This document shows, one piece after another, positions 58,983-64,000 of a DNA stretch of 64,000 nt (position 1 is its first letter; each line of letters starts with the position of its first letter). This stretch comes from Reticulascus tulasneorum (lineage: Eukaryota > Ascomycota > Sordariomycetes > Glomerellales > Reticulascaceae): positions 2,542,001-2,606,000 of the forward strand of contig LSAX01000007.1 in assembly GCA_001557505.1 (NCBI GenBank), given 5' to 3'. The translations under genes and the position numbers were made by a program. Under the pieces are notes generated by a model. That model ran no database searches, was not told where the DNA came from, and saw only the letters and a program-made list of their open reading frames with translations.

Positions 58983-60254
58983 ATGGCCGGCCAATTCCCA
59001 ACCAAGAAGTGCGGTATGCTGCCTCTTCCGACTTCCCATCTGCCAAAGCCTCCACGACTAACTCCCTAGCAGGTGTCCTAGGCTGCACGGGCTCGGTAGG
59101 CCAGCGCTTCATCCTGCTCCTTAACCAACACCCTTCGCTTAAGCTCGTCGCCGTCGGGGCATCGTCGCGCTCAGCCGGGAAGAAATATAAGGATGCGGTC
59201 AAGTGGAAGCAAGCTTCGCCAATTGGCGACGTGGGCGAGCTGGTTGTTCGGGAATGCAAGGCATCCGAGTTTGCGGATTGCGATATTGTTTTTAGCGGCT
59301 TGGATGCTGACGTTGCGGGAGAGATTGGTAAGTTTCTGATACACTCTCTACTCGGAAAGGTTGGACTAAGAAGGGGGGACTAACACTCTATAGAGATGGA
59401 ATTCCTCAAAGCTAATCTCGCCGTCTTCTCCAATGCAAAGAACTACCGCCGCGATCCCCTCGTGCCTCTCGTCGTCCCAACCGTCAACCTCCCTCACCTC
59501 GACCTGATCCCCCATCAACGCAAGCATCACGGCCTCGAGAAAGGCTTCCTGGTCTGCAACTCCAACTGCGCCGTGATCGGCCTCGTGATCCCCTTCGCCG
59601 CGCTCCAGGCCGCCTTCGGCCCCGTCGAGTTCGTCTCTGTCGTGACCATGCAGGCCGTCTCCGGTGCGGGTTACCCGGGCGTCAGCAGCATGGACATCAT
59701 GGACAATGTCGTGCCCTTCATCTCGGGCGAGGAGGACAAGCTCGAGACCGAGGCGCAGAAGATCCTGGGGTCCATCAATGCGGACTTGACGGCGTTCGAG
59801 GACCAGAAGACTCTAAAGGTCTCGGCGGCGTGTAACCGCGTCGCGGTACTGGACGGCCACACAGCGTGCGTGAGCTTGAAGTTTGCGAGGAGGCCGGCGC
59901 CTAGTGCAGAGGAGTGCAAGGATGCGCTGCGGCGGTATGTCTCTGATGCGCAAAAGCTGGGCTGTCCGAGTGCGCCAGACCCGCCGATCAAGGTGTTCGA
60001 CGAGGCGGACCGGCCACAGCCGCGGCTGGATAGGGATCTAGGGCGCGGGTATACTGTCAGTGTAGGCAGGGTACGGGAGGACGAGAGCGGAATCTTCGAT
60101 ATCAAGTTCGTTGCGTTGAGCCACAACAGTGAGTATCCTTCCATTGAGATCAAGTATGGGACGCAACTGACTGACCATTTTTTCAGCTGTTATCGGAGCT
60201 GCGGGATCTTCTATTCTTAACGCAGAGGCAGCGGTTTTGAAGGGATATGTCTGA
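58983..60254 (+). CDS. HOM2: Aspartate-semialdehyde dehydrogenase
   Basis: Converts aspartyl-4-phosphate to aspartate semialdehyde with NADPH, the branch point to Thr, Met and Ile. Exons 58983-59013, 59073-59327, 59394-60128 and 60187-60254 join to 362 residues. [13 protein letters not shown] is the nucleotide-binding loop, [10 protein letters not shown] holds the catalytic Cys154, [13 protein letters not shown] follows, and [18 protein letters not shown] carries the substrate-binding Arg and His. The C terminus [20 protein letters not shown] is typical. Ile-Phe and Arg-rich segment [20 protein letters not shown] precedes it. The enzyme is complete and of normal length. Confidence 0.95.
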
Positions 60255-60991
60255 GCTGGACAAGAAAGGAATGGGAGTCCAGAAGCCGAGGAGTCAAATG
60301 GGAATGGTGCATCTACAAATAGGGGGTCAGTTAAAAGCATTTGCCTTCGATACTCTGGCAGGTGGGGGTCACATGGAAAACTAGATAAACAGTCAGTTTT
60401 AATTGGAATGTGATGTCGATTGAAACCTGTTCATCCTCTTGGAGGAGCCCATCTCTGTTGGAGCCGGCATATCACCAAGTCATGTGCAGCTTGACAACGC
60501 AGGATGGATTACGCACTGGGAGGGCAGTGGGTGTGAAGTAAGATTGTTGGACTTGCCAGGTCCCTTGCAGTTGTTGCTTTTTTGCCTGAAGCTACAAACA
60601 TTGCCCTTCTGTATGTCAACGATCTCTCAGATCCTGAGACGAAGAATGCAAGATTAAAGGAGAAGAATCAAGTTGTAAAAGTGGTAAATGGCGGATCCAG
60701 AGAAGAGCACATGTAACGCGTAATAGGAGAACCTTGCCGCTCGAAGAGTGCTTCCTATTTCTGTCCGCAGTATGGGTTCCAATATGTATTATGAGTATGC
60801 AGTGTGTCGGGGAAGCTGAATACTCATAGTCCGTAGAGACACCCATGTTTTCGTCCAAGTACCAGGACATTGCTGGGATACTCATATGAGCATTCCAGCA
60901 AACTTCTGTTCTCTATATGCCGTTTTCAAGGACATATTGAACTTCTTCGTCTAGCGACTCTCATGACAGGCCCGCCAACATAGATGCAGTC
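60255..60991. other. Convergent 3' intergenic region
   Basis: Between HOM2 (plus) and the Ap4A phosphorylase-like gene (minus). No gene seen. Confidence 0.6.
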
Positions 60992-61919
60992 CTAACCCAG
61001 GGGCACGCCAGCCTCGCTCAAAATCTTAACAGGCCCATTCTCCTTCCACCTCTTCACAGTCTCTTCCTCGGAAACCCAAACCATCCCCAGCATGCCCGCC
61101 GCATTGACACCCGCGCCGTCAACCACCGCCCTCCGCCTCGGGAGCACCACCAGCCACCGCTTGCTCAAGATGACATTATGCGGCACGGCGACCCCGTCCA
61201 CCTCCGCCTGGCAGCCGAGAGCGGCGGCCGCCTCCCCGAGAAGCGCCCTGTACGTGCTCAGCAGGGATTCGGCAGAGAGGAAGCCGTGCTTCGCGAAGTG
61301 GACCACGAAGGACCGGAAAGGCAGCTTCGGCTGGCTGCTGTCCGGCCAGAGGGCGAACGTGGCCGGCACCGGGATGACCTGCATGTGCTTGTGGAGGCGG
61401 CTGCAGCCGCCTTCCTTGCCGCAGTTGAAGAGAACGAGGTTGTCGCTCTTCAAGGACGAGACGACTTGCCATGCTACCTTGAAGTCATCCCCATCCAGCG
61501 CCTCGAACTGTCGACGGCGGCCATCTTGGGTGAGAAGCAGCAGATGTGGCCGGTAGGCGCAGAACTTGTTAAAAGTAAGCAGATGCGTGCTGCCCAAAGT
61601 CTGTATCTCAAAGCCCGTGACGACGATGTCGCCGCCAGGAAGACAACCATCCGCTTGGTCATGGCGTTCAGTGTCAAGAGCCTCGTTCCGCTCCACCGCT
61701 GCTGGTTTAGTCTTCAGCGCCGAAGACAATCGGAACTCAAGCTTGTGGGGTCAGCGCTGCAGCTTGTATTTTGAGATCGAGTCCGTTGGGGCTCACTTTG
61801 AAACCATCGTCCTCCTGTAATAGTAGTTGTTGGTCCGGGTCGTAGAGGACGGTGCCATTGCCAACCAACTGATCGAACCTTGACAGGATTGCGTCTTCGT
61901 CCAGCTCGCTCTTTGCCAT
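60992..61919 (-). CDS. Diadenosine tetraphosphate phosphorylase (Apa1/Apa2-like, HIT superfamily)
   Basis: Cleaves Ap4A with phosphate to ADP and ATP. Exons 61797-61919 and 60992-61735 join to 288 residues, somewhat shorter than yeast Apa2. The N terminus MAKSELDEDAILSRFDQLVG and DDGFKFRLSSALKTKP (across the intron) match the family. The central active site is SRLHKHMQVIP, an H-x-H-x-Q triad at about residues 156-160. PFRSFVVHFAKHGF, PHNVILSKRWLVVLPRRR and a C-terminal LGMVWVSEEETVKRWKENGP follow, as in other members. The intron has a GTGAGC donor and a GCTGACC branch site. An AT-poor coding sequence with high GC at third positions distinguishes the second exon. Confidence 0.9.
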
Positions 61920-62417
61920 GGCCGCTAGAATTTTATGGTGTTCAAATTGAAATTAAAGACTGACGGGCATTCTGTTCAGATTATAAACGAAGTTTGCTGG
62001 GTTTTCATAGTATCTAAGATGCAAAGTCGATGTTGTGGTGTACGAGGGCTGTTGCTGTGAGCGCGAGGCATGACGCCACATCGGGGGTCAGCCTGTGGGT
62101 GGAGATATGGCATGGGAAAACTCGGCGAATTGTCTCTCAACTAAGACTGATGACGATTATTGTTGGTATGGATTGAATTATCTGATAGATTTCCTCCCTT
62201 TTACATGCTATACACGTCCGCGGTGGAGTTATTTTTACAACTGCGCCCTCTTTCCCAACGCAGCACATCCTCGCAGCCCACGCACTCTGATTGCCAATTG
62301 ATCATGGCTGGGTGGTAATCCCCGCAAAGCTTCTAATACCCATGAATGAACTGGACATAGCTTGCCTACTGATCTACCAAGCGCACCAGCAGTTCGCATC
62401 TCCCCATCTCCTCGCTT
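61920..62417. other. Intergenic
   Basis: Promoter of the Ap4A phosphorylase-like gene and 3' flank of the Asterix-like gene. No gene seen. Confidence 0.6.
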
Positions 62418-63055
62418 CTATGCTAGTGGAGCCGGAGCAGCTGGGCCGGTGCCGGTTGCTGCTTGGGGCTGGAATCCTCCTGGTGGCGGCATGAACAGTT
62501 GCAGATACGTGACAACAAGAGACATTACTGTTGTTTTGTTAGCGATATATCCCTCTCCGTCCTCGTGATAGTCTTGGGCTTAGCATACATGACATGCCAA
62601 CGGAGAAGTACCCGGGAGTGGATGAATTCTTCCTCGTCTCCTCGCTCTCGCCCAGCCAGCTTTGGATGGCGAATACCACTGACGCCCTATACAACGCACG
62701 GGTTAGCTAGTCCATTCTATCAAGACATCCACATAAAGGACGATGTTGCAAGTGGCGCCTGGGTTGTGCGTGCGTGCGAAGCTACACAAGACTGCGCCGG
62801 TCTGCAACAAGGCCCGAGACAATTGCGTACCATCCGATGAATTTGTTGCGCGTGAGCATCGCAGCCATTGGTAGGGTGGAGGCGAGGGTCGACGAGAACT
62901 CGACGTTGTCGCCCTTGTTGCGCGGTTCCTGATACGGGACGACTGAGTGAGGCACAACAAGTCAGTTTACATACGAAGCTAGGGGAGGGTTGCGGGACTT
63001 CAACAAAGAAGTACTTACTCAGGTCCGGCCTGCGCATATCACGTTTGCTCGCCAT
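62418..63055 (-). CDS. Asterix-like small ER membrane protein (PAT complex subunit family, WDR83OS-like)
   Basis: Exons 63019-63055, 62831-62942, 62589-62686 and 62418-62527 join to 118 residues. In animals Asterix and CCDC47 form the PAT chaperone complex that assists insertion of multi-spanning proteins at the ER. The fungal signature is visible: RRPDLIVPYQEP, then EFSSTLASTLPMAAMLTRNK, FIGWASVVFAIQSWLGESEE, TPGYFSVGMSLMSLVVTYL. Two or three hydrophobic segments are predicted. The C-terminal 30 residues (MPPPGGFQPQAATGTGPAAP) are a low-complexity tail. All three introns have CTAAC-type or CTGAC branch sites and canonical ends. Confidence 0.87.
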
Positions 63056-63801
63056 GGTCGATTGGTCCGGATTCTTGGGCGGGCTAGGACAGCTGGGAGG
63101 ATGATGCTGTCGACTGGTGATGCTGTGCTGCGTGCTGTGTCTTTACTTTCCGATGGTAGCTAGATTGGAGCTCAGGTAATGCGACGGGCCAAAAAAGTTG
63201 GAGCCTCAGGCTTCAGTGGCTGGGGAACGGCGCCTTCAGTGGATAAATGTACCCTGGTACGAATCAGGGCATACGGATACGGATCTGGACGGATACAGTA
63301 GGTCAGAAGCCCCACTGCACACGTTTCCGTAGATGCACCACAAGCACCCAGAAAGCACACACACCCCTGGCGTACCCGAGCCAGCCCTTCGGGCGGTCCC
63401 TCCGACCCGCAAATCCGCGGGCGTGGGAGGATCTCTCTCTCACATGTCGCAAGCACAGAATCAAAAGGCGAAAGACCCCGACTTATCCAAGGCCCAGGCG
63501 TGGCCGGATTTTCGATAGGCAGTATGAGAGAAAGACTGAGAGAGTGAGGGGGTGATCTACATCTGATATGTGTCACCCACAATCTACACCACTGTTCTGG
63601 CAGCACTGTATACTCTCGTAAAGTGGGAGCAATCAACCATGAAGCACGCAGACCTTTTTACGCATCAATCTGGCGCCAGCCAGATGAGGGCTTGGGGTGA
63701 TGCTGTCGCAGTTGATCGGTCAATCAGAACACATTTTTTTTCTTTTTCGTGCAAAGACAGAGGCAGACTCCCCTGCTACTGCTACTGCTACTGCTAGTAG
63801 T
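63056..63801. other. Intergenic
   Basis: Promoter side of the Asterix-like gene. Contains a CTACTG trinucleotide-type repeat at 63773-63796 just before the edge frame. No complete gene seen. Confidence 0.55.
63773..63796. repeat. (TGCTAC)n microsatellite
   Basis: Four tandem TGCTAC units, immediately upstream of the truncated reading frame at the window edge. Confidence 0.75.
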
Positions 63802-64000
63802 ATGCATTCACGACGTTGGTCGTACAAACGCATCTCATCTCAGATCGGTCACAAATCCATATTTAGGACATCAGCGCTCGGCGAGCCCCCACCGGCGAAC
63901 GGATTTCTGCGGGATGAGATAACAGCATTTTTGGATTATGTAGATAGGCCGCGGATGGTGCAGCTGGCCGCGTCGGAGGTATGCCGTGCCTGCAGCTTAG
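63802..64000 (+). CDS. Truncated reading frame running off the window edge, unknown
   Basis: From the ATG at 63802 the frame stays open to the last base (66 codons) and encodes MHSRRWSYKRISSQIGHKSI, then SALGEPPPANGFLRDEITAF and DYVDRPRMVQLAASEVCRAC. The composition looks like a real protein, but a GTATGC donor at 63978 could end the exon. No family recognised, and 66 open codons is weak evidence. Confidence 0.3.
   Translation, partial: MHSRRWSYKRISSQIGHKSIFRTSALGEPPPANGFLRDEITAFLDYVDRPRMVQLAASEVCRACSL

Overview
The window is nuclear DNA of a filamentous ascomycete, most likely a sordariomycete; Hypocreales is my guess and is not proven. The support is short phase-consistent introns (about 45-90 nt, GTRNGT donors, CTAAC/CTGAC branch sites) in nearly every gene, and the gene content: a yapsin-like GPI aspartic protease, an S1/P1 nuclease, TRI12-type and PQ-loop transporters, a Chs4/Skt5 chitin-synthase activator, a pseudokinase related to fungal incompatibility proteins and a FAR1/MULE transposon relic. 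I joined exons by hand; every model called with high confidence closes in frame. No rRNA, convincing tRNA, CRISPR array or bacterial-type operon was seen.

Layout. 0-3 kb: 3' end of tRNA adenosine deaminase TAD1, beta-NAC (EGD1) and the complex III assembly factor CBP4. 5.6-11.3 kb: SKT5/CHS4 and a pseudokinase. 13.8-15.5 kb: divergent pair of a mitochondrial pyruvate carrier subunit and a complex I subunit. 16-20.7 kb: one very large unrecognised gene (about 1508 codons) interrupted by a single in-frame UAG. 21.9-24.8 kb: FMP46-like protein, a small unknown gene and the transposon relic. 26.4-29.6 kb: ribosomal protein eL14, alpha-NAC (EGD2) and ATP synthase subunit d. 30.4-32.5 kb: alpha/beta hydrolase and an unknown gene. 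36-37.8 kb: a Gly/Asn-repeat secreted protein. 42-45.4 kb: S1/P1 nuclease and PQ-loop transporter. 48.8-52 kb: aspartic protease and a tiny secreted peptide. 56.3-63.1 kb: MFS transporter, aspartate-semialdehyde dehydrogenase, Ap4A phosphorylase-like protein and an Asterix-like ER protein. A truncated reading frame runs off the right edge.

The left half is dense in housekeeping genes for translation (TAD1, both NAC subunits, eL14) and mitochondrial energy metabolism (CBP4, MPC, complex I B8, ATP synthase d). The right half holds isolated cell-surface, secreted and transport genes separated by 3-4 kb stretches with no recognisable gene.

The two most interesting signals are (1) the in-frame UAG in the 1508-codon gene, whose A is preceded by U and is the first base of a predicted hairpin loop, as expected for the A-to-I mRNA editing of sordariomycete fruiting bodies, and (2) a one-nucleotide exon needed to keep EGD1 in frame.
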